A stretch of 5,069 nucleotides of DNA from Blastocatellia bacterium (GTDB lineage Bacteria; Acidobacteriota; Blastocatellia; Pyrinomonadales; Pyrinomonadaceae), in assembly GCA_003175865.1 (NCBI GenBank), contig PSRF01000255.1, forward strand, positions 1-5,069, in the 5' to 3' direction. The first letter of the stretch is position 1. Each line of letters starts with the position of its first letter. The notes below the pieces were generated by a model. That model was not told the DNA's origin and searched no databases. It saw only the letters and a program-made list of their open reading frames with translations. The position numbers and the translations under genes are program-made. This document shows, one piece after another, positions 5,035-5,069 of this stretch.

Positions 5035-5069
5035 AAAACACGCGGGATTTTGTAGGAATAGCTGCAGTT

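Overview
The window looks like chromosomal DNA from a soil or environmental bacterium of moderate GC content, most likely Acidobacteriota (Blastocatellia-like). The lineage guess rests on the protein style and on a dispersed palindrome (core AGAACCGCGAGCGG followed by TAACGACCGG) that I associate from memory with that group. It is an inference, not something shown here.

Layout from left to right. Positions 1-351 are non-coding but carry a regulatory region: a perfect 8-bp inverted repeat (171-195), then a good sigma-54 type -24/-12 promoter (287-302), then a Shine-Dalgarno sequence in front of a small flavin-binding split-barrel protein of the PNPOx/NimA type (352-771, plus strand). Positions 772-871, between two convergent genes, are almost filled by a long inverted repeat (REP/REPIN-like). 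On the minus strand follows a two-gene operon: an NtrC-family sigma-54-activating response regulator (transcribed first, 4236 to 2812) and, 2 nt after its stop, a soluble PAS-PAS-histidine kinase with a C-terminal receiver (2809 to 872). A sigma-70-like -10 box (4346-4351) is the likely operon promoter. A second copy of the REP-like palindrome lies at 4471-4578. Positions 4579-5069 have no long gene, but hold a 12-bp hairpin, an intrinsic terminator facing left, a 43-codon minus-strand small ORF with a strong Shine-Dalgarno sequence, and three CTTGAG repeats spaced exactly 11 bp apart.

How it may work together (inference): the PAS kinase senses a cytoplasmic cue, probably small-molecule or redox, and phosphorylates the NtrC-type regulator. 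The regulator could bind the palindrome at 171-195 and activate the sigma-54 promoter of the PNPOx-like gene, whose predicted start lies about 130 bp downstream. The window would then hold sensor, activator, enhancer, promoter and target of one circuit. The regulator gene has no ATG, GTG or TTG that would include its complete receiver domain, so its real start must be non-canonical.
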